DNA of 64,000 nt from Oscillospiraceae bacterium (GCA_022483045.1 JAKVOA010000002.1:1-64000); one strand, 5' to 3'. Shown: positions 1-9,353, counted from the first letter of the stretch. Translations and numbers: made by a program. The notes: a model not told the origin generated them from the sequence alone.

Positions 1-345
1 TCCACGTGGCTCGACTGCTTCTAATTGATGTCGCATATCCACCGGAGACTGCTGTTTGTTCGCGGGAATTTATCCAAGGGTAAAAATGGCTCCAAAAAGG
101 CGAAATTCACACCTCGTCCGTTCGAGAGAACAAGTCTAAGGGACTTCCAGTACCTATTATAGCATCTACAGCTATTCCGCAATCGTCTCAAGAGTGCGGC
201 TTTCGGAAATAAGTCCAGATTTCCATCGTCTCAACCCTATAACTTGCCTGCAGAAGGCGCTGTGTCTGAGTCTCGTTTACATGACAAGATGCTGAAATTT
301 CCCTCTCCAAATGTAATTTACAAGGCATAAGACAAAATAAGAAGT
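1..345. other. non-coding or decayed edge sequence
   Basis: No open frame with a credible start, ribosome binding site or recognisable family motif was found on either strand in this stretch. The minus strand is open for about 25 codons at the very window edge, which could be the start or remnant of something lying outside the window. The base composition resembles the AT-rich accessory DNA that follows. I see no RNA gene here. Confidence 0.4.
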
Positions 346-447
346 TTATTTTAGCAACTTTCGTTTCTGCTCTTCGAATTCTTCTTTTGTAATAATTCCA
401 TCATCCAGAAGCTTCTTGAATTTCATTATCTCGTCTGCTGTACTCAT
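346..447 (-). pseudogene. SHOCT-domain fragment
   Basis: The 33 residues from the internal ATG (MSTADEIMKFKKLLDDGIIT and on) match the SHOCT short C-terminal domain, with the typical LDDGIIT-x-EEFE pattern. SHOCT normally sits at the end of a longer protein. Here nothing recognisable precedes it: the frame stays open upstream for 51 more codons without a family resemblance. It is therefore probably the detached tail of a gene broken by insertion events. A free-standing mini-SHOCT protein is possible. Confidence 0.45.
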
Positions 448-772
448 GTTTTGCACAGGTAGCGTAACAAAATAGCTTAGAAATATCTGGCTCACGAATT
501 TTCTGCCAAATTTTTGTCTTGACAATCGAACCATTATAGTGACTGGATGCCGCCGGACGAATATGAAAAATGCTATCAACGTAAAATCAGCAAAGAGCAT
601 AAAATGGCCAGTTGAGCACCGGGAAACCTCATTTTAATTTGTGCTAAATCTTGACATAGAACCATTATACGTCCGTAGAAATGACTGCTCTTAAATCATT
701 AATAGGGGCGCCTTCAGCCGTCGCCCAAAATTTCCATCAATTAGTAGATCTTCCGGCCACAATATGTAATGG
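448..772. other. non-coding flank of the IS3 element with a repeated 20-bp motif
   Basis: No supported gene. Two similar segments in the same orientation, near 519-539 and 650-670, share the pattern TTGACA-(2 nt)-GAACCATTATA. On the minus strand they read TATAATGGTTC...TGTCAAG, which resembles the outer ends of ISL3-type elements, but I cannot prove this. The stretch is probably a graveyard of mobile-element ends next to the IS3 copy. Confidence 0.3.
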
Positions 773-1666
773 TCAAGCGTTTTTGTAACACTGCTGTCTA
801 AATTGACTCAATCCATACTTTGTCTCATAAGGCGTCCGATAATCGTTGTACGAATGAGGGCGAATCTGGTTGTACCAAACATAGGCGTACTCTGAAACAG
901 CATATGTCAATTCTTCATCGGTTCGGAAATTAAAGCGATGAATCAATTCTGCCTTAAAAGTATTGTAATAGCGCTCCATCGGAGCATTGTCATAAGGACA
1001 TCCTGCGGCGCTCATGCTCTGCGTGATGCCGTGTTTCTGGCAATAACTGATGAATTGAATGGAAGTGAACTGGCTTCCCTGATCGGAATGTAATATCAAA
1101 TTCCGGGGTTTCTTCTTTTGGGAATGAAGGGCTTTTTCAAGAGTCCTGATTGCTAAATCACTCGTAATCCATTTGCCGGTTTCACTTGCAATCACGCTGC
1201 GGTCATATAAATCAATCATGGTACAGTTGTAACGCAGGGAACCGTTCGTAAGAAAAACATATGTAAAGTCTGTACACCAGACTTTATTGGCTTTGTCTGC
1301 CACAAAGCTGCGGTTTAACAAGTTTGGGAAAATTTTGTGGGCGTGTCCTTTTTTGGACCCAGGGTGCTTACGGCGACAAACATACTGCAGATGAAGCTCT
1401 TTGTTCATATATTTGTGAACCGTAGTTTTGCTCAGAAATATGTGTTCTCTTGCAAGGAAAATACGCATGCTCCTATAGCCAAGGATTCCACCAAATTCAT
1501 GATAGGTATCCTTGATTTTACGGCAAATCTCGTTTTTTCTGGCATAATAGATGGCTTTGGCTTGCTTCAGATAATTGTAGTATGCGTTCGGAAATATTCC
1601 CATTCGTTTTAATAACCAATGAATTCCGAATTTTCTTTGATGTTTCTCGATAAATCGATATGCCAC
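773..1666 (-). CDS. IS3-family transposase, OrfB (DDE catalytic subunit)
   Basis: This 297-aa protein is the catalytic part of an IS3/IS150-type transposase, which cuts and rejoins the element's ends. The N-terminal HTH_21 region (about 1-100) is followed by an rve integrase core. The DDE motifs are visible: D in VWCTDFTYV, D in LILHSDQGSQF and E in APMERYYNTFKAE. The C-terminal YNQIRPHSYNDYRTP motif is typical of the family. The start is a GTG just after the frameshift region at the end of orfA. OrfB itself looks intact, but its partner OrfA has two stop codons, so the element is probably no longer autonomous. Confidence 0.92.
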   Translation of the reverse strand: MAYRFIEKHQRKFGIHWLLKRMGIFPNAYYNYLKQAKAIYYARKNEICRKIKDTYHEFGGILGYRSMRIFLAREHIFLSKTTVHKYMNKELHLQYVCRRKHPGSKKGHAHKIFPNLLNRSFVADKANKVWCTDFTYVFLTNGSLRYNCTMIDLYDRSVIASETGKWITSDLAIRTLEKALHSQKKKPRNLILHSDQGSQFTSIQFISYCQKHGITQSMSAAGCPYDNAPMERYYNTFKAELIHRFNFRTDEELTYAVSEYAYVWYNQIRPHSYNDYRTPYETKYGLSQFRQQCYKNA

Positions 1667-1948
1667 TAATCGATTTCCTTCGCAAAGAATGCCGCTGCTT
1701 TTTTTTAAAAAGTCATTTTCCTTTTCAGCTTCTGCAAGTTTCTAACGAAGTTGTCGAACTTCCTGCATTAATTCATTTTCGGTCTTTGCGGCATCATTTG
1801 TTTGGCATTCTTCACGGTAAGCGCGAATCCAGTTTGAAACAGTGGCGTAACAGATTCCATATTTGGCAGCAAGACTGGCAATTGTGCGGCCGTCCTAAAT
1901 ATGTAGCTTTACAACTTTCTTCTTGGTTTCCTCAGTTATTGTTTGCAT
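1667..1948 (-). pseudogene. IS3-family transposase OrfA, interrupted by two TAG stops
   Basis: Read from the ATG at 1948, the frame encodes a helix-turn-helix OrfA (MQTITEETKKKVVKLHI, then TIASLAAKYGI, then a leucine-zipper-like tail ending ENDFLKK). Two in-frame TAG codons break it, one after KLHI (about 1896) and one after VRQLR (about 1742). Near the end a run of seven A residues occupies the site where IS3 elements shift -1 into OrfB. The canonical end (AAAFFAKEI) is in another frame. The stops make this a pseudogene unless read through. Confidence 0.75.
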
Positions 1949-2006
1949 GGCGTACTCCTTTTCTAATAGATATTGTAATCCATTAGGCAGGACCGTTACA
2001 AGTTCA

Positions 2007-2093
2007 CTATACAACTACATCCCTGCTATAAATGAATCCTTGTCGAGAAGCAATTACCATCAATACCTTATACACAATTTCACGTTCCGTCAT
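2007..2093 (-). pseudogene. truncated operon gene cut by the IS3 element
   Basis: A 28-codon frame starts with ATG at 2093 behind a good ribosome binding site (GAAGGAG, 5 nt before the ATG) and reads MTEREIVYKVLMVIASRQGF then IYSRDVVV before a stop. The start lies about 54 bp downstream of the sigma-factor stop, on the same strand. The sense ends where the IS3 element begins, so this is most likely the first codons of a further gene of the phosphorothioation operon destroyed by the insertion. The family is not recognisable from so short a piece. Confidence 0.5.
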
Positions 2094-2147
2094 AACTTCT
2101 CCTTCGCGTTGCAAAAGTGTGTATCGCTTTTATTGTAATCATATTTG

Positions 2148-3278
2148 TTACATCGTAACTCCTTTGGCAGTTAGCCGGAGCTTTAATTTCTTGAGTGCTT
2201 TTGATTCTATTTGCCTGCTCCGCTCTCTTGTAACACCGAGCATACCACCAACTTCTTCTAATGTTTTCTCTTTTTCATCAGTAAAACCATATCTCTCACA
2301 TATAACCTGTTGCTCTCGAGGTTTTAACCCCGCAATCACTTCCTCGATTTCATCCCGAAGGAAACTCCCCTCCATTTCATCGAAAGGATCCTCCTTATAA
2401 AAGCAATCCCATTCTCTTTCGATGGAATACTCCTCATGTTTTTCACAGGCATCAGTGTTTTTCAAAAACATTGAATATGTCTCATCCAGAGATTCCATCG
2501 GCAGGCATTGATTGATCACATCCTCCGCTTGCTCTTTAGTACAGCCAAGCTTTGTCTGAATTAGAACTCGTGCCTCTTTTGATTGCATCAGATCGTCCCA
2601 ATCTAAATAACCGAGAGCTTTTAATATCGGATACATTGTAAAGTATTGCTCTTTTTTATGAACAGAATAATATATTGTTGCGCGTTGCGAAGGCTGCGTT
2701 CTTGATATGTTCTGAAAAATCCACAGGGAAGCGTAAGATCCAAATGGTCCACTTGAATCAGGATCATATTTATCTACAGCATAAATCAAACCTAAGCACG
2801 CTTCCTGCAGCGTATCTGCCATTTCACAATCAAATTGCTCCACCCTCTGCAGGGCGATTCTAACAGCAAAACGCAAATGCATTTCAATAACCCGCTGCCG
2901 GGCATACAGATTTCTTTCCTGAACCTGATATTTCAGTTGATCCATTTCATGGGTTTGCGGAGGTTTGATATTTCTTATTTCAGAAATAAAAGGTTCAAGT
3001 AGCGGATCAATCTCAATAACCCGATCAAACACAGCATCATAGTCACACTGCGCATAATCATCGATGCCATCATCGTCATTGTCTCGCGCTGTAGCCGGCG
3101 CTGAATCATAAACTAATATCCCACGAGTAGTAATCATATTAGAAAGCCAATCAACATCCTGAATGGGAAGTGACCACTTATCAGCACTATTCATGATATC
3201 GTCGAAGAGTACATATCCTTGCTGCTCTGACAAATTAACCAGGTGCTGATAAGCCTGTTCTCGATTGTCACCTTCCAT
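2148..3278 (-). CDS. sigma-70 family RNA polymerase sigma factor at the end of the phosphorothioation operon
   Basis: A 376-aa sigma factor that should direct RNA polymerase to a dedicated promoter set. The N-terminus (about 1-60: EQQGYVLFDDIMNSADKWSL, then VDWLSNMITTRGILVYDSAP) resembles region 1.1 of primary sigma factors. A region-2-like helical block follows (about 110-210). The C-terminal region 4 is clear: LKPREQQVICERYGF with the HTH TRERSRQIESKALKKLKLR. The ATG at 3278 is preceded by GTGAGGATTTG, a good site, and is preferred over the TTG one codon upstream. It follows the 178-aa gene by 15 bp, so it is co-transcribed. A full-length-looking sigma factor is an unusual cargo for a defence operon. 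Confidence 0.85.
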   Translation of the reverse strand: MEGDNREQAYQHLVNLSEQQGYVLFDDIMNSADKWSLPIQDVDWLSNMITTRGILVYDSAPATARDNDDDGIDDYAQCDYDAVFDRVIEIDPLLEPFISEIRNIKPPQTHEMDQLKYQVQERNLYARQRVIEMHLRFAVRIALQRVEQFDCEMADTLQEACLGLIYAVDKYDPDSSGPFGSYASLWIFQNISRTQPSQRATIYYSVHKKEQYFTMYPILKALGYLDWDDLMQSKEARVLIQTKLGCTKEQAEDVINQCLPMESLDETYSMFLKNTDACEKHEEYSIEREWDCFYKEDPFDEMEGSFLRDEIEEVIAGLKPREQQVICERYGFTDEKEKTLEEVGGMLGVTRERSRQIESKALKKLKLRLTAKGVTM

Positions 3279-3293
3279 CAAATCCTCACCTAC

Positions 3294-3830
3294 TTACTTC
3301 TTCATACACAACCGCAAGATATCATCGCTATTGATTTTGCTGTTGAACCGATCCTGAAATTCCTTGATAAATTCAAATAGGCGATTTACAAATGAGTCTA
3401 GATCATTCGACCCTTCAATCAGTTTTTCATAAAGGACATCCACGCCACCTCTGACATAACTGTCAAAGCGTTTCTCATCTGTAGGGTCTTCTCCCATGTT
3501 TCTGAAAGCCTTATTGATTCGCTTTTCTTCATCTGGTTCATAATTGGCATCAAGCAACATGATAAGGCGGAAATTGAATAAAAGCTCCTCACTGGAATAA
3601 ATCACCCTATCACCCATGACGTTCTGGCTATAGACCTGACCCGTTTCCGGATTCTTGGAGTCATCTACGTCAGCAATTCTCCCATAAAGGAATCCAATCA
3701 GCGGAGCATTCGCATAAACATCAACATTACGGTCAAACAGCTTCGCTTTGCTAATCTCATCAAACACTCCTGTCAACTGATCCACTCGAAGAGCATGCCT
3801 ACCCTTAAACCTGTATTGTTTATCAAACAT
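3294..3830 (-). CDS. unknown 178-aa protein of the phosphorothioation operon
   Basis: No family recognised with confidence. The protein is soluble, charged and predicted mostly helical, with no signal peptide or membrane segment. It opens MFDKQYRFKGRHALRVDQL and ends in a helical tail (LDSFVNRLFEFIKEFQDRFN). It starts 11 bp downstream of the DndD-like ATPase behind an AAGGAGGAG site and ends 15 bp before the sigma gene, so it belongs to the operon. By position it could be a partner of the ATPase or a DndE/SspG-type accessory subunit, but I see no DndE motif. Confidence 0.75.
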   Translation of the reverse strand: MFDKQYRFKGRHALRVDQLTGVFDEISKAKLFDRNVDVYANAPLIGFLYGRIADVDDSKNPETGQVYSQNVMGDRVIYSSEELLFNFRLIMLLDANYEPDEEKRINKAFRNMGEDPTDEKRFDSYVRGGVDVLYEKLIEGSNDLDSFVNRLFEFIKEFQDRFNSKINSDDILRLCMKK

Positions 3831-3841
3831 TGCGCTCCTCC

Positions 3842-5836
3842 TTAAATCAGTACTGTTTCAAACTCATTCTTTTTATCAAACTGGTGTCGGCTTCCAATTC
3901 GATCTCCCATGTATTCTTCAGCTAGTTCACCGTCAGTATCTTTAATAAAAATTATGACCTGCTCCGCAGTTTCCGGAAGTGCCTCACAAACTGTCTTGAT
4001 TCTCCTTTTGTCAAATGCAGAAAGTGGTGCATCCATTACCAGCGGATAAGGTTCTGAAGAGAGCAGTTTTGCATCTTCATCCGTTGCATTCCGGTTTTCT
4101 CTAGCCATTTTGATGATAGCCGTGATGAATGCAAAGATTACAGAAATGCTTTGAGCCGTCGAAGTTTCAACATCGCCTTCGTAATCGTTAGCCTGAACCG
4201 TGATATGGTACTTCGAATCAATAGTCAGTGACAGATCGCCTTCATAGATCTGCTTGAATATATCATTAATTGTATTCTGCAGCCTCTCTCTAATCTTTGT
4301 CTCACTTGCCTGATAGACATTTTTAAGTTCATCATAGATCCGTTTAGCATAAGTCAGATACATCTGAGTCTTTTTATTAGATTCATCAAGAAGAGTCAGA
4401 TTTTGACGTTCAGAATCTGCATGGTCCATTTCTTTTTCAACGCCACCACGCTCTCGATTCAAGCGGTCGCGCTCTGCATTACTCTTGGTAATGGTATCAT
4501 TGCAAATCTGAATTTCATTGTTGATGGCTCGAACCTTCTCCCTGACATCTCCGCCACTGAGTTTTGCCTCAATAGCATGCAGTTCATCTGTTTTATCAGT
4601 AATATCATCTGTCTGCATGCTGATAGTGGCCAGATTTTCCTGTATCTGCGTAGGAAGGTCTGTAAGCTTACCAGCCCTAGTCTTTGCTTCCTTTTTGAAA
4701 TCAGCGACAGTCGTGCTAATTGACTGCGGAGGAAGATAATTAATGAGTTCTTTTACCTTATTGTATGGTACAGATCCCTCGTCAAGATGTGTCCCGCAGA
4801 TGCAGACTTTACGGCGCAGAAGATACTCTATGGTCTTTTGATGCATATATGGAATATCTTTGCCTACAAAATCGTGTTCGGCCAATAATTCCAAGGCTCT
4901 TTTCATAAGTGAAAGTGAGATGAAAGAGCTCATTGAAGAATTAAAATCCTTGCAAATTGCCTTGTAGACATTTGCCCGCATATTAACAATGCCGCGTATC
5001 TCTTGCTGTAGCTTTTCTCTTTCCTCCTGAAGTTTTTCTCCCTCTGAATACTGTTTAATCTCCGTTGTCTTTTCTGACCTTCTGGTCTGCGCAGCTGCGA
5101 TCTGAGAATCCAATTCTTCAAGCCGGGCATCGATCTCTTCAAGCCTGGCCTTACTTTTTTCTATGACTGCAGTATATTCCTCAATCTTTTTATTGCTTTT
5201 GCTATTAAATGATTTCTCATAGCTTCCTATTACACTGAGACTGCTACGCGGATTAAAGTGATTGATAGCACTTATCATCGCATTTAAACCGAGCAGCCCT
5301 TTTACAGCTTCGGCAAAATCAGTGGCCTTCTTCCCCGTAGATATATCCTTACTCATCTTTTCGATGCGCTCTCCATCGAAGAAGAAATACCGTGACAATT
5401 CTTTCGGTAAAATCTTTTTTATTTCGAGCTCGCACTGCAATTTTTTGATAAAAGAAGTATTGCCACCGGCATCTTTCATTTCAATATCAAAGACCGTGTT
5501 ATCACCTTTGATATTGTTGGCATAATCTTTATGATAAGTCTGCTCCCGGATAAGCTTATAATCTACATCTCCGTGATGGAGGCTCAGTGTTACCCGGACT
5601 TTTTCTTTCCTACCTGGAGTCATCTCCGATGCAACAATCTTATTGAGGATTATCTTATCTGAAAATTCGGTCTCTCCATACATGCACCAGAAAAACGCCT
5701 GAGCAAATGTCGTTTTACCGGTTCCATTTTCACCGATGATAATAGTAACATTTTTCCCATTTTCACCTTGGGCAAAATCTATGGATTCATTTCGGAACTG
5801 GCGGAAGTTTTCGAGCTTTATTGATTTAAGCAGCAT
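3842..5836 (-). CDS. DndD-like SMC-type ATPase
   Basis: A 664-aa ABC/SMC-type ATPase similar to DndD, the DNA-associated ATPase of phosphorothioation systems. Walker A is IIGENGTGKTTF (about residues 32-43). Coiled coil follows (about 200-275 and 385-480), with a hook-like cysteine turn CICGTH near 345. Walker B is PLVMDAPLSAFD near 610. The ATG overlaps the previous small gene by 19 bp, indicating translational coupling. It is likely part of the restriction or effector half of the system (DndFGH/SspFGH-like) rather than the modification half, because the SspBCD set is complete upstream. One-to-one assignment to SspF, G or H is not possible from sequence alone. Confidence 0.82.
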   Translation of the reverse strand: MLLKSIKLENFRQFRNESIDFAQGENGKNVTIIIGENGTGKTTFAQAFFWCMYGETEFSDKIILNKIVASEMTPGRKEKVRVTLSLHHGDVDYKLIREQTYHKDYANNIKGDNTVFDIEMKDAGGNTSFIKKLQCELEIKKILPKELSRYFFFDGERIEKMSKDISTGKKATDFAEAVKGLLGLNAMISAINHFNPRSSLSVIGSYEKSFNSKSNKKIEEYTAVIEKSKARLEEIDARLEELDSQIAAAQTRRSEKTTEIKQYSEGEKLQEEREKLQQEIRGIVNMRANVYKAICKDFNSSMSSFISLSLMKRALELLAEHDFVGKDIPYMHQKTIEYLLRRKVCICGTHLDEGSVPYNKVKELINYLPPQSISTTVADFKKEAKTRAGKLTDLPTQIQENLATISMQTDDITDKTDELHAIEAKLSGGDVREKVRAINNEIQICNDTITKSNAERDRLNRERGGVEKEMDHADSERQNLTLLDESNKKTQMYLTYAKRIYDELKNVYQASETKIRERLQNTINDIFKQIYEGDLSLTIDSKYHITVQANDYEGDVETSTAQSISVIFAFITAIIKMARENRNATDEDAKLLSSEPYPLVMDAPLSAFDKRRIKTVCEALPETAEQVIIFIKDTDGELAEEYMGDRIGSRHQFDKKNEFETVLI

Positions 5837-5991
5837 TGCACTTCCTCCTCGATCTTCTTCTTAATCCACGTGACCATCTGCGTATCACTCATGGTTCTTG
5901 TCTTCAGATTCATGTTCTCTTTGATGATGATGGCGCGTTTTAAGCGTTCTACCGCTTTATCATCCACATGAATCTCGCCGATATCACTCAT
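5818..5991 (-). CDS. small 57-aa protein between helicase and DndD-like ATPase
   Basis: The ATG at 5991 lies in an ATGAGTGA overlap with the helicase stop and has a GTGAGG site upstream, so this start is preferred over the longer frame. The protein (MSDIGEIHVDDKAVERLKRA and on) is charged, with a central helix and a cysteine pair near the end. Both its ends overlap neighbours (8 bp and 19 bp), a pattern that argues for a real, stoichiometrically coupled subunit. No domain family is recognised. It may be the small partner of the helicase/ATPase pair. Confidence 0.7.
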   Translation of the reverse strand: MSDIGEIHVDDKAVERLKRAIIIKENMNLKTRTMSDTQMVTWIKKKIEEEVQCCLNQ

Positions 5992-8197
5992 AATCCTCAC
6001 CCTCCTGTTCTGTGTCTGCATCATTCAAATGGTAAACTTCTTCTATTTCCCAGATTAAATTGTTCGCTTCCATCGAATTCATTGCCAGCCTGCCAAATTC
6101 CTTGATTCGGGCAAGTTCATTTTTAACTAGCGTTTTATCTCTATTGGCCTGCTCGACCGTCAACCCTGAAACAGCATCCAACGGTCTTGGAAGAGTTACG
6201 AAATCATATATTTCAGCAAACGGTTTATTCGGAGCTTTTCTCAAAACCCTTCCTCGGCGTTGAATATATTCCTTTGGATTCGTTGTGCTAGCCAAGATGA
6301 ATGCCGTCCGTATTCCAGGAATATTCACACCTTCATCAAGACACTTGATGGCAACTATCGCCTGTAAATCATCTCCTCGCTGAAAATGTTCTTTGATGAG
6401 TGCACGTTGTTCCATATTTTCTTCGGATGTAAATCGAGCTACACTCATTCCGAGTTCATTCCCGAGGATTTTTGTAACAGCTTCAATCTGTCTGATATCG
6501 CTTTCATCATCCGGAGTATTGTCAGACTCATCAACAATTCGAGTTGCTCCGCAATAAACCAGAATATTATGGTCGTTCTTATATGGCTTAATCACTTCTC
6601 TCAAGGCGTCCAATTTCTGCACCGCGCCGGCCACTACCCTAGACCGTTTCAGAGCAAAAATTTCTCCGTACTTATTTAGCTTATATTTTCCGTCTTTTCC
6701 CTTAATCAAGCATTTGGACATCTCATAGGACAACTGCTCATATGATTCCAGTTCAATATCGCTTAGATAAACCAGTACAGGATAATATTTATACGGCGTA
6801 AGCTTGTCTTCATCGATGGCCCGTTCCAACGTGTACTCTATACACTTTTTCCCGAAGAAGTTATATAAAAGAGCCGTGCCCTCTTCATCGCGATGACGAT
6901 TGAGTGTTGCGGAAAGAGCCAGGCGATAAGTAAATCTATCGTCAAGCAGCCGTGCATAAGACCTCGCGCCAAAATTATGGGCTTCATCAACAACAAGCAG
7001 TATCGGAGTTTTTATTTTACTAGTCTGCTCTTGAAGGAACTTGTCCGTAAATGTCGCATTCGTGCAAATCAAGCAAAAGAATCTTTTATCACTGCGGATT
7101 TTCTGATCAAGCACTGCCTTTGAAAGACGTTTTCTCCAATCCTTATGTGCCGGGTCCCCATAGGCAACAATAGGATTCATATTAAATCGCTTAATATCCT
7201 TCACCCACTGTTCTACTAGATGCTGATATGGTGCGACTATAATCACCGCGAGCTCATCGTCAAGATCCTCAGACAGTTTGGAGATGGCCCCAAGGCCGGT
7301 ATAAGTTTTTCCCGTACCTGTAGCCATATCAAAAATTCCTCTGCAATTTTCTCCTACCCAAACTGAAATAGCTTCTTTCTGGTAATCGTGAAGAGTTACA
7401 TCATCCGGGATTCTGGCACCGACAGGCTTCGGATCCGGCTGTTTTCTGCTTCCTCTGAAAGCATTTATGTATCCATTCATTCTTCTATAAAACTGTTCAT
7501 TATCAATATCAAAATCCGGTTCTTTCCGACGATATTTTTCAATCATTGCTTCCGAAATTTTCGGAAATTCCAATACTTGCAGACTTGGCTCTACGTTATT
7601 CCACATAGAATAAAATGCATTTTCTTTTAGCTTTACTCGATCTGTTTCCTCTCCCCTCCAATCACAAAAGACATCTATCGTTTCGTAATTAATTGCCATG
7701 GCGGTCATCGACTCATTCATAGATCCAGAAAAAGCAACGCGATTTCCATCTTTGTCTTCAATAATTCCCATTTTCTCATGGTACATTCCGAGATCATGAT
7801 TATTATCTGTATACGCAATTCGGATATCCATGACTCCATCAGCAATCAGATTTGCCAACAGATTCAATCTTTCCATGGAAAAATAATCTGTGTGCTCATC
7901 AGAAAGCTGTCTCAAAAGTGCTACCTCAATGACCTTATTTCGATTCTCATACCCGGTCTTGATTGCACCAATATCTTCTTCAGAGAGATATGGGGAAGCA
8001 ATTATTTCGATTTTCCCTCCGTTTCTGGCCATATCTCCTATTCCTTTGGAGATTTCAACCAGTGAGGACGATGAAAAGAAGCCCACTGCGCGGCGATAGG
8101 ATGTTGCCTCGTGTAAGAGTGGAAGGTAGAAGTCCTGAATTACATTGTCTATCAGTGAGCGGTATTCGCTTTTTATGTACTGATTTTTTAAACTCAT
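5984..8197 (-). CDS. DEAD/DEAH-box helicase with N-terminal phospholipase-D-like domain
   Basis: A 737-aa superfamily 2 helicase. Residues about 1-180 form a PLD-like nuclease domain with H140-x-K142 followed by S157 and N161 (GSMN), half of the usual paired HKD site. The helicase core follows: Walker A ATGTGKT (292-298), DEAH (404-407), SAT motif in LALSATLNRH and motif VI QRRGRVLR. PLD-helicase fusions occur widely in anti-phage operons and probably process foreign DNA. It starts 10 bp after the cysteine desulfurase gene with GGAGGTGC upstream. It is likely the nuclease/helicase of the restriction half of the phosphorothioation system. Confidence 0.88.
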   Translation of the reverse strand: MSLKNQYIKSEYRSLIDNVIQDFYLPLLHEATSYRRAVGFFSSSSLVEISKGIGDMARNGGKIEIIASPYLSEEDIGAIKTGYENRNKVIEVALLRQLSDEHTDYFSMERLNLLANLIADGVMDIRIAYTDNNHDLGMYHEKMGIIEDKDGNRVAFSGSMNESMTAMAINYETIDVFCDWRGEETDRVKLKENAFYSMWNNVEPSLQVLEFPKISEAMIEKYRRKEPDFDIDNEQFYRRMNGYINAFRGSRKQPDPKPVGARIPDDVTLHDYQKEAISVWVGENCRGIFDMATGTGKTYTGLGAISKLSEDLDDELAVIIVAPYQHLVEQWVKDIKRFNMNPIVAYGDPAHKDWRKRLSKAVLDQKIRSDKRFFCLICTNATFTDKFLQEQTSKIKTPILLVVDEAHNFGARSYARLLDDRFTYRLALSATLNRHRDEEGTALLYNFFGKKCIEYTLERAIDEDKLTPYKYYPVLVYLSDIELESYEQLSYEMSKCLIKGKDGKYKLNKYGEIFALKRSRVVAGAVQKLDALREVIKPYKNDHNILVYCGATRIVDESDNTPDDESDIRQIEAVTKILGNELGMSVARFTSEENMEQRALIKEHFQRGDDLQAIVAIKCLDEGVNIPGIRTAFILASTTNPKEYIQRRGRVLRKAPNKPFAEIYDFVTLPRPLDAVSGLTVEQANRDKTLVKNELARIKEFGRLAMNSMEANNLIWEIEEVYHLNDADTEQEGEDYE

Positions 8198-8207
8198 TAC
8201 GCACCTC

Positions 8208-9353
8208 CTATAATTCCATCTCGATATAATCCAAGGCCTGCTTCAATTCTGTAAAATCTTTTTCTGCAGTAAAATAGTTCACGCTGAACCGAATTGTACC
8301 TGCCGGATATGTTCCCATGAACTGATGTGCAAGAGGAGCACATTGCAACCCTGTCCGCACAGCAATATGGCACCGATCAAAAATCGGTCCAGCACTATCA
8401 CTGCTGATTCCATCTATTAGAGCAGAAACGATTCCTACATATTTGCATCCAGGTCTGCTTCCAACGATTTTAATAAAGGAATACCTCTCAAGCAGATTGA
8501 TCAACCTTTCCCGATGTTCCTGCTCCTTCTCCCACATTACTTCTATGGTTTTTCCCCTTTCCCATTTCAACGCAGCGTTCAATCCGGCAATTCCAGAAAT
8601 ATTTAATGTACCCATCTCATATTTCTGAGGAAGGCTTTCCGGCATATCCTGATTTGCGGACTCATAACCCGTTCCTCCGAAGAGTATCGAAGGAAATTTC
8701 ACAGATGGATCCATAACAAATCCAGAAATTCCTGTTGGTCCATACAAGGTCTTGTGTCCGGAAAAAACAGCAAAATCTATAGTTGACAGGCCAACATTCA
8801 GATCTACCAGCCCCGCTGTCTGCGCCATATCTACAAGGGTTATGGCATTATACTTCTTCGCAAGTGCAAATATCTCTTCTACTGGTGCAACCAAGCCAAA
8901 TACATTGCTTGCGTGGCTGATAATGACAAAGTCAGGCTTCACCGCATCAAACTGGTACCGAGTGCGTTCCAGATCGTATTCCATTCCTTCCGAAACCGTC
9001 AGTTGCTTTACCTTAATTCTGCCTTCCTTCTCAAAATAATGAAGCGTACGCGTTACGGCATTATGTTCAAACGGACTGATATAAATATTCGCAGCGCCGT
9101 TTTTAATAATACCCTGAATGATCAAATTCAATGCAATGGTCGCAGTCGGCTCAAACACCACCTGTTTTGCTGGACAATGAAGAAGTTCCTGTATTAATAT
9201 CCTTGTCTCGCCTATCAAGGCACCGGCGCTCTGGGCCAGTTTATAATTTCCTCTGCCAGCATTTGCTCCGGAAGAACGATAAAACTCATCCATTTTCTTG
9301 TATACGCATTCCGGCTTAGGATATGTAGTGGCCGCATTGTCAAAATACGCCAT
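8208..9353 (-). CDS. sspA: cysteine desulfurase (SspA/DndA/IscS-like)
   Basis: A 381-aa class V aminotransferase fold that takes sulfur from L-cysteine with pyridoxal phosphate. Visible are the N-terminal YFDNAATTYPKPECVY, the PLP-binding lysine in FSGHKTLYGPTG (about 200-210) and the catalytic-loop cysteine in RTGLQCAPLAHQ (about 335). Context inside a phosphorothioation operon suggests it supplies sulfur to the SspD-like enzyme rather than to Fe-S clusters or tRNA. Start ATG at 9353 has GGAGGCGA upstream and follows the SspC-like gene by 13 bp. The symbol is given by context and needs confirmation. Confidence 0.88.
   Translation of the reverse strand: MAYFDNAATTYPKPECVYKKMDEFYRSSGANAGRGNYKLAQSAGALIGETRILIQELLHCPAKQVVFEPTATIALNLIIQGIIKNGAANIYISPFEHNAVTRTLHYFEKEGRIKVKQLTVSEGMEYDLERTRYQFDAVKPDFVIISHASNVFGLVAPVEEIFALAKKYNAITLVDMAQTAGLVDLNVGLSTIDFAVFSGHKTLYGPTGISGFVMDPSVKFPSILFGGTGYESANQDMPESLPQKYEMGTLNISGIAGLNAALKWERGKTIEVMWEKEQEHRERLINLLERYSFIKIVGSRPGCKYVGIVSALIDGISSDSAGPIFDRCHIAVRTGLQCAPLAHQFMGTYPAGTIRFSVNYFTAEKDFTELKQALDYIEMEL

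Larger units (their letters stand above)
773..2010 (-). mobile_element. IS3-family (IS150-like) insertion sequence, decayed
   Basis: OrfB plus the broken OrfA define an IS3-group element on the minus strand. The exact outer ends are not certain. The upstream end probably lies near 2008-2010, where the small truncated gene at 2007-2093 abruptly loses sense. I could not identify a convincing matching inverted repeat on the other side. It sits at the 3' end of the phosphorothioation operon and appears to have cut off that operon's last gene. Confidence 0.7.
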
